Shown here: piece after piece, positions 1 to 5,955 of the stretch
Layout of the letters: every line of letters begins with the position of its first letter
How positions within the stretch are numbered: position 1 is the first letter of the stretch
Source of the DNA: Fen-1308 sp035319185
GTDB lineage: Bacteria > Nitrospirota > Thermodesulfovibrionia > Thermodesulfovibrionales > Dissulfurispiraceae
Direction: 5' to 3'
Length of the DNA: 31,255 nucleotides
NCBI GenBank assembly: GCA_035319185.1
Contig: DATHDF010000094.1
Coordinates: 1 to 31,255, forward strand
Position numbers and translations under genes: made by a program
Notes under the pieces: generated by a model
Told to the model about the DNA's origin: nothing
Seen by the model: only the letters and a program-made list of their open reading frames with translations
Database searches by the model: none

Positions 1-470
1 TATCCGATCCCTGCCATCAGCAGGAAGTATCTTGTGAAATAGTCAGAAGGGGCGGGGGACGGTGATGCAGTCGCCGACCCATGCCTGCGGCAGGATATCT
101 TTCCCAGATGCGCCTGCATGGTGGTCCCTCCGATTGCAATATCAAGGGCTTTTTCTGTATTCAAAGGAATGCCCAGTTCCCTCGCAAGCACTGAAGTCGT
201 TCCCATAGGCAGTATGGCAAGCGGGGTGTCGGAATGAGCAAGCCCATTGGCGGCTTCATTATATGTTCCGTCTCCGCCTGCAGCTATTACTAGCGCATCG
301 GGCATTGCGGCAGCTTGACGGGCGAAGAGTTCAGCGTCGCCTTTACCTGATGTGAGCATGAGTTCGGCATCTACTCCTTTTCTCTTTAGAAGTGACATGG
401 CCTGAGATATTTTCTCTCCGGCGCCGCCTCCTGCTATGGGGTTGCCTATGAGGACTATCTTTCTCGTCAT
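1..470 (-). CDS. Diacylglycerol/lipid kinase catalytic-domain protein, partial
   Basis: This gene runs off the left edge, so only the N-terminal 156 or so residues are visible. It opens MTRKIVLIGNPIAGGGAGEK, a nucleotide-binding start typical of the DAGK/YegS/sphingosine-kinase fold. It continues with the hallmark GGDGTYNEA around residue 66 and MGTTSVLARELGIP about 25 residues later, the family's phosphate-binding and substrate segments. Such enzymes move the ATP gamma-phosphate to a lipid hydroxyl at the inner membrane face; the true acceptor cannot be told here. Its ATG overlaps the bioW stop as ATGA, so it is probably translated by coupling with bioW. The tail visible before the edge is continuous, with no frameshift. 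An NAD kinase is less likely because the GTT-N/S-V-LAREL segment is that of lipid kinases. Confidence 0.85.
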   Translation of the reverse strand, partial: MTRKIVLIGNPIAGGGAGEKISQAMSLLKRKGVDAELMLTSGKGDAELFARQAAAMPDALVIAAGGDGTYNEAANGLAHSDTPLAILPMGTTSVLARELGIPLNTEKALDIAIGGTTMQAHLGKISCRRHGSATASPSPAPSDYFTRYFLLMAGIG

Positions 471-1243
471 GGCTTACCCGCTATGACCGGTTTCCTTTCC
501 AGCCAGTCTATTGTTTTTTTAACGTCGCTATTTTCTTTAAGAAAGAAGACCCTGCCCCCGTGCATTTCTCCAGGCCTCTTGATGTTGGGTATCCTCAGAT
601 ATCCGAACGATCTTGAGGCAATATAGCCGGTTGCATAGTCCGGGTCGTCGGAAATGCAGATTTCGGCTACGATCTCTCTGCAGACGGATACTTTGGATGC
701 CAGGACAAGCGCCTCCCTGACGGTCTGACTGTTGATGCCCATTCGGGATAACTTGCGGACAAGTCGCTTTTCGGAGGTTTTCTCGATGCCCAGGCGTGAA
801 ACCCTCACGCCGCGCGCTCGGTCCGGCTCAAGCCTTTTACCTGATGTAAGAGATATCAGCGCGGCGCCCCTCATCGTACGCTTCGCTTTGAGAACTCGCC
901 TTGCTGACCGCAGGGCAGCAGAAGATATTCCGAGCTTTGACAGGCAGGCAGCCAGCATGCGCCATGCATCTTCGGCGTCTTCACACTCGAGGGTCCTCAC
1001 CGGCAGCAGACTGATCTGCTTGGGCAGGTCCTTCATCCTTTCTAGGGTTATTATTATTTTGTCCGGCGTGCCTCTTGTATGCGACAGGGCACGGCTGATG
1101 AACGTCCCCGCCAGCCCTGATATTTCACTATCTTCGCAGATGCCTTCGGCCCCAGAAATATGTATTTCATTTGCCGGACTGCCATGCTTGCCGGTTCTGC
1201 CGAGCATGTCTTTGGCGGAGGCCCTCATGCGAACGTTCCACAT
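467..1243 (-). CDS. bioW: 6-carboxyhexanoate-CoA ligase (pimeloyl-CoA synthetase)
   Basis: BioW joins pimelate to CoA with ATP, giving pimeloyl-CoA for biotin ring assembly in the cytoplasm. At 258 residues it has the usual family length. I recognise the N-terminal VRMRAS segment, HISGAEG at about residues 28-34, the DDPDYATGYIAS and GYLRIPNIK segments, and the C-terminal HGGRVFFLKE, all BioW hallmarks. The ATG at 1243 lacks a strong ribosome site; an internal ATG five codons on is possible but would trim the conserved start. It follows the 24-codon gene at 1364-1438 by 120 bases and overlaps the lipid-kinase gene by four bases (ATGA). The other biotin gene in view is bioB at 3856-4824; bioF, bioA and bioD are not here. 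Use of BioW implies pimelate as precursor rather than the BioC-BioH route. Confidence 0.9.
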   Translation of the reverse strand: MWNVRMRASAKDMLGRTGKHGSPANEIHISGAEGICEDSEISGLAGTFISRALSHTRGTPDKIIITLERMKDLPKQISLLPVRTLECEDAEDAWRMLAACLSKLGISSAALRSARRVLKAKRTMRGAALISLTSGKRLEPDRARGVRVSRLGIEKTSEKRLVRKLSRMGINSQTVREALVLASKVSVCREIVAEICISDDPDYATGYIASRSFGYLRIPNIKRPGEMHGGRVFFLKENSDVKKTIDWLERKPVIAGKP

Positions 1244-1363
1244 GATGGATATAATACAGGAAATCTATTCTTTAAGCACCCGAAGCAGGACAATCGCTGA
1301 AATCAGACGGCGGGACGCGTGTAAACACAGCAGCGAAAACCGCGTTGTAGAAATGCTGCAGTT

Positions 1364-1438
1364 CTATGCCTTGAAAAAGAACGCGTATGCGCAGGCAAGC
1401 AGCGGAAGAATGATTACGCACAGTGCGAGGATGTCCAT
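1364..1438 (-). CDS. 24-residue hydrophobic membrane peptide
   Basis: This very short reading frame encodes a peptide starting MDILALCVIILPLLACAYAF and ending FFKA, which would form a single membrane helix. Its ATG at 1438 is preceded by AAGGAG with eight bases between, an excellent ribosome site. About 50 bases further up lies a promoter with both hexamers at consensus. The frame upstream of the ATG reaches a stop without another start, so this is a free-standing gene and not the end of something longer. Size and layout recall one-helix accessory peptides of membrane enzymes, such as KdpF or CydX, but the sequence matches none that I know. It is the first gene after the promoter and before bioW, so it could also act as a leader. 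Function unknown. Confidence 0.6.
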   Translation of the reverse strand: MDILALCVIILPLLACAYAFFFKA

Positions 1439-1470
1439 GGATTCTTTCTCCTTAAAGACCTTGCAGGCTG

Positions 1471-1501
1471 TTGGCAGTTCATAGTTTCATTATACTGCCA
1501 A
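1471..1501. repeat. Inverted repeat over the promoter (candidate operator)
   Basis: TTGGCAGT (1471-1478) and ACTGCCAA (1494-1501) are exact reverse complements separated by 15 bases. The upstream arm touches the -10 box and the other lies just after the expected transcription start, a classic place for a repressor. The arm spacing resembles biotin-repressor (BirA) sites, but the arms do not match the known BirA consensus, so the binding factor is unknown. A hairpin in the mRNA leader is less likely because the upstream arm would not be transcribed. Confidence 0.45.
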
Positions 1502-1516
1502 GCCGCCCGATGTCAA
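1489..1516 (-). promoter_or_regulatory. Sigma-70 promoter for the 24-codon gene and bioW
   Basis: On the minus strand TTGACA (1511-1516) and TATAAT (1489-1494) are both exact consensus hexamers, with a 16-base spacer. Transcription should begin near 1482 and reach the 24-codon gene at 1438, then bioW and the lipid kinase. Such a strong match suggests high basal output unless repressed, which fits the inverted repeat laid over it. Confidence 0.75.
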
Positions 1517-1525
1517 AGAGTATAC

Positions 1526-2239
1526 TTACAGGCCCACGCTTTTGCGCTCAAACGAGGGCTTCAGCACGATATCCTTGTTTTCCAGGACCTCTATCTCTCC
1601 CTCTTTTGCGAAGCGGCTCATAAGCCTTGTCACCGTCTCGCGGGACACAAATGAGTAGTCGGCTATGTTCTGATGAGTGAGCCTTGAACTCAGCACGGTA
1701 CCGCGTGCGTCCTTGTATCCGTAATAATCGCTTACTATTGTGATGACAGCTCTGACCCTGTCCTCTGCGTTCGGCAGGCTCAGGACCTTTATCATCATCC
1801 AGGCTTCTCTGAGCCTGGTGCATAGTATCGATATGGTTTGCCTCAGTATCTTGTCGTTTTTAAGGAGGTACTTTTCGAAGTCCTTGCTGGATATGATAGT
1901 TATAAGGGTATCTTCGAGCGCCACAACCGTGGCGGGTGATGTTTTACCGTCAAGAAGGGCCATCTCGCCGAAGAAATCCCCCTTCTGGTGAATGGCCACG
2001 ATATGCTCTTTGCCATCGAACCCAGAGTGGATGACCTTCACCTTTCCGGATAATATAATATACATATAGTTCAGCGTGTCTTCTTCGAGAAAGATCGTCT
2101 TGTTGCGGCCGTAGTGGCGCTCGACGAAAATATGCTTCAGATCGGCGAATTCCTTGTCTGTAAGGCCCTGAAAGAAAGGCAAACTTCTTAACAGAGTGCA
2201 GTTTCTCTCGCTTCTGCTTTTAAGTTGAGGGGCTTTCAA
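1526..2239 (-). CDS. Crp/Fnr-family transcriptional regulator
   Basis: The protein has an N-terminal cyclic-nucleotide-type beta-barrel (about residues 20-130, with GDFFGEMALLDGKTSPATV, close to the phosphate-binding cassette) followed by a long dimer helix. A C-terminal winged helix ends it, with THQNIADYSFVSRETVTRL as the helix-turn-helix. The recognition helix reads R-E-T-V-T-R, the spacing of Arg, Glu and Arg by which E. coli CRP reads TGTGA. The N-terminal region lacks the Cys set of FNR, so oxygen sensing by an iron-sulfur cluster is unlikely; the cassette lacks a clear RTA-type cAMP pair, so the ligand is open. I chose TTG at 2239 because GGAGG (2246-2250) sits six bases before it; another TTG at 2245 abuts the ribosome site and is too close. 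A matching DNA site lies at 3561-3576. Confidence 0.87.
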   Translation of the reverse strand: MKAPQLKSRSERNCTLLRSLPFFQGLTDKEFADLKHIFVERHYGRNKTIFLEEDTLNYMYIILSGKVKVIHSGFDGKEHIVAIHQKGDFFGEMALLDGKTSPATVVALEDTLITIISSKDFEKYLLKNDKILRQTISILCTRLREAWMMIKVLSLPNAEDRVRAVITIVSDYYGYKDARGTVLSSRLTHQNIADYSFVSRETVTRLMSRFAKEGEIEVLENKDIVLKPSFERKSVGL

Positions 2240-2403
2240 TGGCAACCTCCAGAATTAAAGGAATAATATCTAGTTACATAATACCACAATTCTTCTTTTG
2301 GAATATCCAGATAGGTTTGATTCATATGAGTGTTTTTACAGTCTGCCGCGGGCATAAAACTGCGCGGTCAGTTTCAAGCCCCGGACCTATGCGAGCGTCA
2401 CGC

Positions 2404-2448
2404 CGGCAATTATGGTACAATTATAAAGTGATTGCGATTAAATTGCCG
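2404..2448 (+). promoter_or_regulatory. Extended -10 motif inside an inverted repeat, upstream of the 228-residue gene
   Basis: TGGTACAAT (2413-2421) resembles an extended -10 element and could serve the gene starting at 2475; I see no good -35. It lies between two 8-base arms, CGGCAATT (2404-2411) and AATTGCCG (2441-2448), which are exact reverse complements. They could be an operator or a leader structure. Apart from this, the 235-base region between the regulator and this gene shows nothing I can name. Confidence 0.25.
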
Positions 2449-2474
2449 CGGGGCGGGGAAGGACACTAAATAGC

Positions 2475-3161
2475 GTGAAGGTTATTTACAGCGGCTCTTT
2501 TCATTACAAGATCGGCAGGCTTGCATCAAAGGAAGCCGCGTTCTTGTGCGACCTGGATATCATCGAATATGAAAACGGTGTCATGTGCGTTGTCCTGACC
2601 GAGCGCACCGACAACACTGCCCTGTCCATCAGTAATGTCAGCGACAGGATAGCGTCGCAGATATACGCCGATTATCTCGCCGGAGTGCCTGAGAACAAGA
2701 TCGTATGGCTTGAATATTATCCGCCGTCAAGGGGGAACAAGGCTTATATAGATCTGGTCCAGTTTGATTATGAGGTGGTTCCCACCACAGGCACGGGGCC
2801 GGGGACTACGGGCACACTCCGATTCTACCATCCACGCTGGCACCGTCTTTATGAATCACGCACCCTGGACAGAAACCAATTCATGTCCAGTCACGCGAAC
2901 CTTATACAGAACCTTTATCACGCTCAGGTAATCCTGGATCTTGATGATCGGGAGGGGCATGTCTGGCGCATAATAACCGGTCAGGAGAAGCTTTATGTTA
3001 TCAGCCCGAATTCAGATGCCGGACTTCCCGACAAAGGTTTCGATGTGCCCGGAATGAACGCATTATTGCGCGAGAAAAAACGTTTTTTCAGTCCTGAAAT
3101 CGATCTGGAACAAAGATTTACGGATGAACTTGTAAAGGGGTTTCTGAACAAGGGGCTTTAG
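2475..3161 (+). CDS. Conserved-looking hypothetical protein, 228 residues
   Basis: I do not recognise this family. The protein is soluble, with no signal peptide or membrane helix. It has a normal mixed composition, with an aromatic-rich middle (WLEYYPPS near residues 78-85, FYHPRWHRLYESRTLD near 116-131) and a charged helical C-terminus. A Thr/Gly-rich loop, TTGTGPGTTGT, lies near residue 105. Codon use looks like its neighbours, which supports a real gene. The start is a GTG at 2475; GGGGAAGGA lies about 13 bases before it, a little far for a ribosome site. It stands alone on the plus strand between the Crp-type regulator, which diverges from it, and a small exported protein that converges on it. 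It could belong to the regulator's circuit, but nothing shows this directly. Confidence 0.7.
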   Translation: MKVIYSGSFHYKIGRLASKEAAFLCDLDIIEYENGVMCVVLTERTDNTALSISNVSDRIASQIYADYLAGVPENKIVWLEYYPPSRGNKAYIDLVQFDYEVVPTTGTGPGTTGTLRFYHPRWHRLYESRTLDRNQFMSSHANLIQNLYHAQVILDLDDREGHVWRIITGQEKLYVISPNSDAGLPDKGFDVPGMNALLREKKRFFSPEIDLEQRFTDELVKGFLNKGL

Positions 3162-3170
3162 CTGTAGCAG

Positions 3171-3206
3171 AAGAAAAAAGACGAGGAATCCCGTTTAAGG
3201 GATCTC
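3171..3206 (-). terminator. Rho-independent terminator of the 88-residue exported protein
   Basis: On the minus strand a stem (GAG-ATCCC paired with GGGAT-two-base bulge-CTC, six-base loop, 3183-3206) is followed by GTCTTTTTTCTTC. It lies about 30 bases after the stop at 3234. The stem is short and bulged, so moderate strength is expected. It sits in the 72-base gap between two convergent genes; the plus-strand gene would get the stem but no T-run. Confidence 0.55.
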
Positions 3207-3233
3207 GCGGGTCTGGACAGCGGTAATGCGTTA

Positions 3234-3500
3234 TTATCTGATTTTGGTCTTCTTGGCGGCAGGAGCAGTATCTACCTGTGCCACTTCTTCCTTGGGGCCT
3301 GCTATTCTCTTGACTTTCTCTTTTGCCGAATCAGCCTGTTCTTTTATGCTGTCTGCCTTATCGGCTACTATACTTATCGTCTTGCTGACGACTCGCTGCG
3401 TGTTTGCTTCCATCGCCCTGATCTTGTAACCGCCGTCATTGGCTACCGCGATAAACGCGAACATTATCCAGGCTGCAATCATGACCTTCAGTATCTTCAT
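3234..3500 (-). CDS. Small exported or membrane-anchored helical protein
   Basis: This 88-residue protein begins MKILKVMIAAWIMFAFIAVA, a hydrophobic stretch that could be a signal peptide cut after AVA or a single membrane anchor. The rest is a charged, Ala/Lys/Glu-rich helix (about residues 34-68) with heptad-like spacing, probably a coiled coil. It closes with a short Lys-rich tail. No known family comes to mind. The ATG at 3500 has GGGAGGG eight bases upstream. A well-formed Crp-type palindrome lies 61-76 bases before the start, so the gene is a likely target of the Crp-like regulator at 1526-2239. A terminator follows. Role unknown; an envelope stress or structural peptide is a guess only. 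Confidence 0.7.
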   Translation of the reverse strand: MKILKVMIAAWIMFAFIAVANDGGYKIRAMEANTQRVVSKTISIVADKADSIKEQADSAKEKVKRIAGPKEEVAQVDTAPAAKKTKIR

Positions 3501-3560
3501 CTTTCGGCCCTCCCTGTTCTACTATCTAGTATTAGTGTAGAGCGTCGCTTTCTTATTTAA

Positions 3561-3576
3561 TGTGATGTACGTCACT
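3561..3576. promoter_or_regulatory. Crp-type binding site
   Basis: TGTGA-TGTACG-TCACT matches the Crp consensus TGTGA-N6-TCACA at nine of ten arm bases, and flanking TTTAA and AAAT extend the symmetry. It lies in the promoter region of the minus-strand exported protein starting at 3500, and its edge overlaps the stop of the 50-codon gene. The regulator at 1526-2239 carries the recognition-helix residues expected to read TGTGA. Confidence 0.65.
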
Positions 3577-3727
3577 AAATAGCAGTTATGAACTTCAGGA
3601 TGTTTTCCATCTTCCGGCTGGCCACCATTTGCGCGCTATGCAGGACCAGCGCTTCCCGCTCATTCAACGGAAGCATCGTCCAATACGGCGATTCCCTCAG
3701 CGCATTTATGATATCCCTGATGTTCAT
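3575..3727 (-). CDS. 50-residue hypothetical protein
   Basis: A short frame on the minus strand starting MNIRDIINALRESPYWTMLP and ending MENILKFITAI. It looks like two or three amphipathic helices, with no membrane segment and no Cys. The ATG at 3727 has AGGGA about nine bases upstream, a fair ribosome site. It lies 128 bases after the bioB stop and shares its strand, and its stop overlaps the Crp-type site that precedes the next gene. The sequence has the balanced, helical composition of real small bacterial proteins; I do not recognise a family. Without the short gene this would be a 355-base empty stretch. Confidence 0.5.
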   Translation of the reverse strand: MNIRDIINALRESPYWTMLPLNEREALVLHSAQMVASRKMENILKFITAI

Positions 3728-3855
3728 GGTCTCTCATCCCTAATATATTTATCGGCTGAAAACCGGCGCAGATTAGTGACCATACGCACACGGGAGATAA
3801 AACTGGAAAGATAGAAACATGCTGAAATTAAAGGTAATAAATCTTTCGATGGAAA

Positions 3856-4824
3856 TCAATTGCGTCCGGGACGCAGGCCTTCGACCTTAAGCATTTCCAG
3901 ATCGTCGGGATATGAGCGGCCTGAAGTTACAAGATAATTGCCGGTCATCATCGAGTCTGCACCCGCGCTGAAGATCATGGGATGTTTACTCCCAAGCGTC
4001 TGAAGTCTGCCGCCGCAGACCCTTATTGCCTTTTGGGGCAGGGTGAGGCGAAACAGGCTGATTATCTTGAGCGCCTCGTCCGGATGAAGCACCGGAAGAT
4101 GCTCAAGGCGCGTGCCTTTTATAGGGCTGAGAAAGTTGACAGGCACGGAATCGACATTTAGCTCCTTCAGTAAAAAAGCAAGATCTACGCGATCCTCCCA
4201 GGATTCCCCCAAGCCGAATATTCCGCCCGAACAGACCGACAGGCCGACGGAGGCAGCATAGTTGATTGTGCGGACCTTTTCAGCGTAACTGTGCGTCGAG
4301 CATATATAAGGGAAGAAACGCTCAGACGTCTCCAGATTGTTGTGATACCTTTCAAGCCCATAGTCGCGCAGAAATGCGAGTTCGTCCTGTTCGAGCAGTC
4401 CCAGAGACGCGCAAACACCCAGGCCGGTTTTTCTGATAGATTCAAGAGTTTCGGCAATGACTTTAATGTCCTGTTTGTCAGGTTTCCTGCCGCTCGTTAC
4501 AATGCCGAATCTCCTGACCCCGCCATTAGCAGCATCTAGCGCTTTCCTTAAGACCGCATCTTTTCCTATGAACGAGTAAATGGCAGAGCCGGTTTTGTTC
4601 GCTGAAGATTGTGCGCAATACGCGCAATCTTCGGAGCATGCCCCGGACTTCGCATTTACTATGGCGCACAGTTCTATTTCGTCGCCAAAAAAAGACTTGC
4701 GTACATTTTCAGCAGCACCGAAGATATCACACAGCATTTCAACTCCGGAGTATGCCAGGCTGAGGGCCTCATCTCTTGACAGAGACGATCCGGCGGCAAT
4801 TTTAGATTCCAACTCTTTGATCAT
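3856..4824 (-). CDS. bioB: Biotin synthase, with atypical auxiliary-cluster ligands
   Basis: BioB is a radical-SAM enzyme that inserts sulfur into dethiobiotin. The 322-residue protein has the CxxxCxxC cluster motif at C63, C67, C70 (GACSEDCAYC), then YHNNLETS near 160 and SVCSGGIFGLGE near 196-207. By alignment to E. coli BioB, two auxiliary-cluster Cys are kept (C138 in GVCASLG, C198 in SVCSGG) and so is the Arg ligand (R268). The first auxiliary Cys (E. coli C97, in RFCMG) is Gly here (G107 in RFGIVTSGRKP). Extra Cys stand at 175 (PYICSTHSY) and 270 (RVCGGR). This recalls the BioB type of obligate anaerobes reported to carry a different auxiliary cluster; that assignment is inference. The ribosome site AAGGA lies in a small hairpin arm. 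bioW is 2.6 kb away on the same strand. Confidence 0.93.
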   Translation of the reverse strand: MIKELESKIAAGSSLSRDEALSLAYSGVEMLCDIFGAAENVRKSFFGDEIELCAIVNAKSGACSEDCAYCAQSSANKTGSAIYSFIGKDAVLRKALDAANGGVRRFGIVTSGRKPDKQDIKVIAETLESIRKTGLGVCASLGLLEQDELAFLRDYGLERYHNNLETSERFFPYICSTHSYAEKVRTINYAASVGLSVCSGGIFGLGESWEDRVDLAFLLKELNVDSVPVNFLSPIKGTRLEHLPVLHPDEALKIISLFRLTLPQKAIRVCGGRLQTLGSKHPMIFSAGADSMMTGNYLVTSGRSYPDDLEMLKVEGLRPGRN

Positions 4825-4834
4825 TAAGTATTAT

Positions 4835-4856
4835 TTTCCTTGACGGAAAAAGGAAA
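4835..4856 (-). promoter_or_regulatory. Hairpin covering the bioB ribosome site
   Basis: Two exact 7-base arms, TTTCCTT and AAGGAAA on the minus strand, are separated by eight bases. The second arm contains the Shine-Dalgarno sequence of bioB, so folding would hide it. TTGACA lies just upstream (minus strand, about 4857-4862) but has no well-spaced -10. Could equally be a protein operator. Confidence 0.3.
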
Positions 4857-4919
4857 TGTCAAATCGGCATTTTGCAAGACTGAAATTAAACCGGCATGAT
4901 GGAGTGATGCGTGGCCGTG

Positions 4920-5195
4920 TTAATATCGGATCATAAAGGTGGTGAGGCCTTCCGGGCGTTCCGACCAGTTGACATCGACGATCTCGACTTTTGCCGACGG
5001 TATGCCGTCCTTGCATTTTCTGATGGCCGATTGTATGGAATCCTTTTCACCTTCGAATACTGCCTCTATTTCGGAATTCCCCGTATTCATTACATATCCC
5101 GCCAAGGCATGAGACAGCGCCACTTCGCTTACAAAAACCCTGAATCCCACTTTCTGGACTCTGCCAGATATGAAAAGATGTGCCCGCGTTTTCAT
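4920..5195 (-). CDS. acyP: Acylphosphatase
   Basis: Small cytoplasmic enzyme that hydrolyses carboxyl-phosphate bonds in acyl phosphates. The N-terminal strand-loop HLFISGRVQKVGFR holds the phosphate-binding loop with the catalytic Arg, and GYVMNTGNSEIEAVFEGE holds the catalytic Asn. With about 91 residues the length is right for the single-domain family. I placed the start at the ATG at 5195, which gives the usual MKTRAH start; an ATG at 5207 is in frame but has the purine-rich run only one base away. Between these and livF lies a six-base-pair GC-rich hairpin. It follows livF by about 46-58 bases and precedes bioB by 95, all on the same strand, so it may be read from the liv transcript. Confidence 0.9.
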   Translation of the reverse strand: MKTRAHLFISGRVQKVGFRVFVSEVALSHALAGYVMNTGNSEIEAVFEGEKDSIQSAIRKCKDGIPSAKVEIVDVNWSERPEGLTTFMIRY

Positions 5196-5207
5196 GAAAA
5201 ATATCAT

Positions 5208-5222
5208 GCCCCTTTCAGGGGC
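5208..5222 (-). other. GC-rich hairpin between livF and the acylphosphatase gene
   Basis: GCCCCT-GAA-AGGGGC on the minus strand is a perfect six-pair stem with a three-base loop. ATGATATTTTTC follows, so it might act as a weak terminator for the liv operon. Its 3' arm is also the only purine-rich ribosome-site candidate for the acylphosphatase, so it could limit that gene's translation instead. Confidence 0.35.
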
Positions 5223-5253
5223 AAAAGTAAATATAGATCACCAAATAAGTCTA

Positions 5254-5955
5254 TTAAAGTCCTAAATAAGCCTTCTTGACGGCATCATTGTCGAGCAATT
5301 CCGCGCCTCCACCGCTGAGCTGTATGGTACCGTTTTCCAGTACATAGCCTCTGTGAGAAAGCTTCAACGCTGCGCGAGCATTCTGTTCGACCAGGAGCAC
5401 TGTAATTCCATCCTTGTTGATATCCTGGATGACCTTGAATATGCGGTTGACCATGATAGGCGCCAGCCCCAGGGACGGCTCATCCAGCAGGAGCAGCCTG
5501 GGGTTTGACATCAGCGATCTGCCGATGGCGAGCATCTGCTGTTCGCCTCCGCTAAGGGTGCCGCCGGGCTGACGCATGCGTTCCTTGAGAATCGGGAATA
5601 TGGAAAAAACCTTCTCTATGTTCCGGTTGAAATCCGCTGCAGCCGAGGAGAAAGCCCCCATTTCAAGATTGTCGAGCACCGACAACCTTGGGAATATCCT
5701 TCTGCCCTCAGGCACCTGACAGATGCCTTTGCGGACTATCCTGTTTGGAGGCATTGCCGTTATCGACTCTCCGTCGAACGTTATCTCGCCGGATTCCGGG
5801 CGCAGTATGCCCGAGATTGTCATGAGCGCAGTTGTTTTGCCGGCACCATTGCTACCCAGCAGGCAGACTATCTCTCCGCGTCTCACTTCAAGGTCGATCC
5901 CCTTGAGCGCTTCAATCTGTCCGTATGACGTCCTTATAGACCGCAGAGAAAGCAT
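5254..5955 (-). CDS. livF: Branched-chain amino acid ABC transporter, ATPase LivF
   Basis: One of two cytoplasmic ATPases that power import of Leu/Ile/Val-type substrates. Walker A GSNGAGKTT begins at about residue 34, the ABC signature LSGGEQQ is at 134-140 and Walker B LLLLDEP at 154-160, followed by the switch His region in LLVEQNARAAL. At 233 residues it is the typical short LivF length, as against the longer LivG. The start ATG shares one base with the livG stop (TGATG), so the two are translationally coupled and made in equal amounts, as expected for a heterodimer. It is the last liv gene; a GC-rich hairpin and the acylphosphatase gene follow. Confidence 0.95.
   Translation of the reverse strand: MLSLRSIRTSYGQIEALKGIDLEVRRGEIVCLLGSNGAGKTTALMTISGILRPESGEITFDGESITAMPPNRIVRKGICQVPEGRRIFPRLSVLDNLEMGAFSSAAADFNRNIEKVFSIFPILKERMRQPGGTLSGGEQQMLAIGRSLMSNPRLLLLDEPSLGLAPIMVNRIFKVIQDINKDGITVLLVEQNARAALKLSHRGYVLENGTIQLSGGGAELLDNDAVKKAYLGL

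Noticed and set aside
1244..1363. GTTTACA-like sequence before bioW as a BirA half-site
   Set aside because: No matching second half at the needed 14-16 base distance.
732..1484. Long plus-strand frame of 250 codons opposite bioW
   Set aside because: It mirrors bioW and the 24-codon gene; composition is Ser/Arg-rich and it has no motif. bioW on the other strand has clear family motifs.
2239..2469. 76-codon plus-strand frame with GAGGGG six bases before its ATG
   Set aside because: It overlaps the start of the Crp-type gene on the other strand, its sequence looks random and no family is seen. Kept out, though the ribosome-like site is noted.
3850..3880. Palindrome TGCGTCC-C-GGACGCA at the bioB stop
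   Set aside because: It codes the last residues of BioB (LRPGRN), has a one-base loop and no T-run, so neither terminator nor clear operator.
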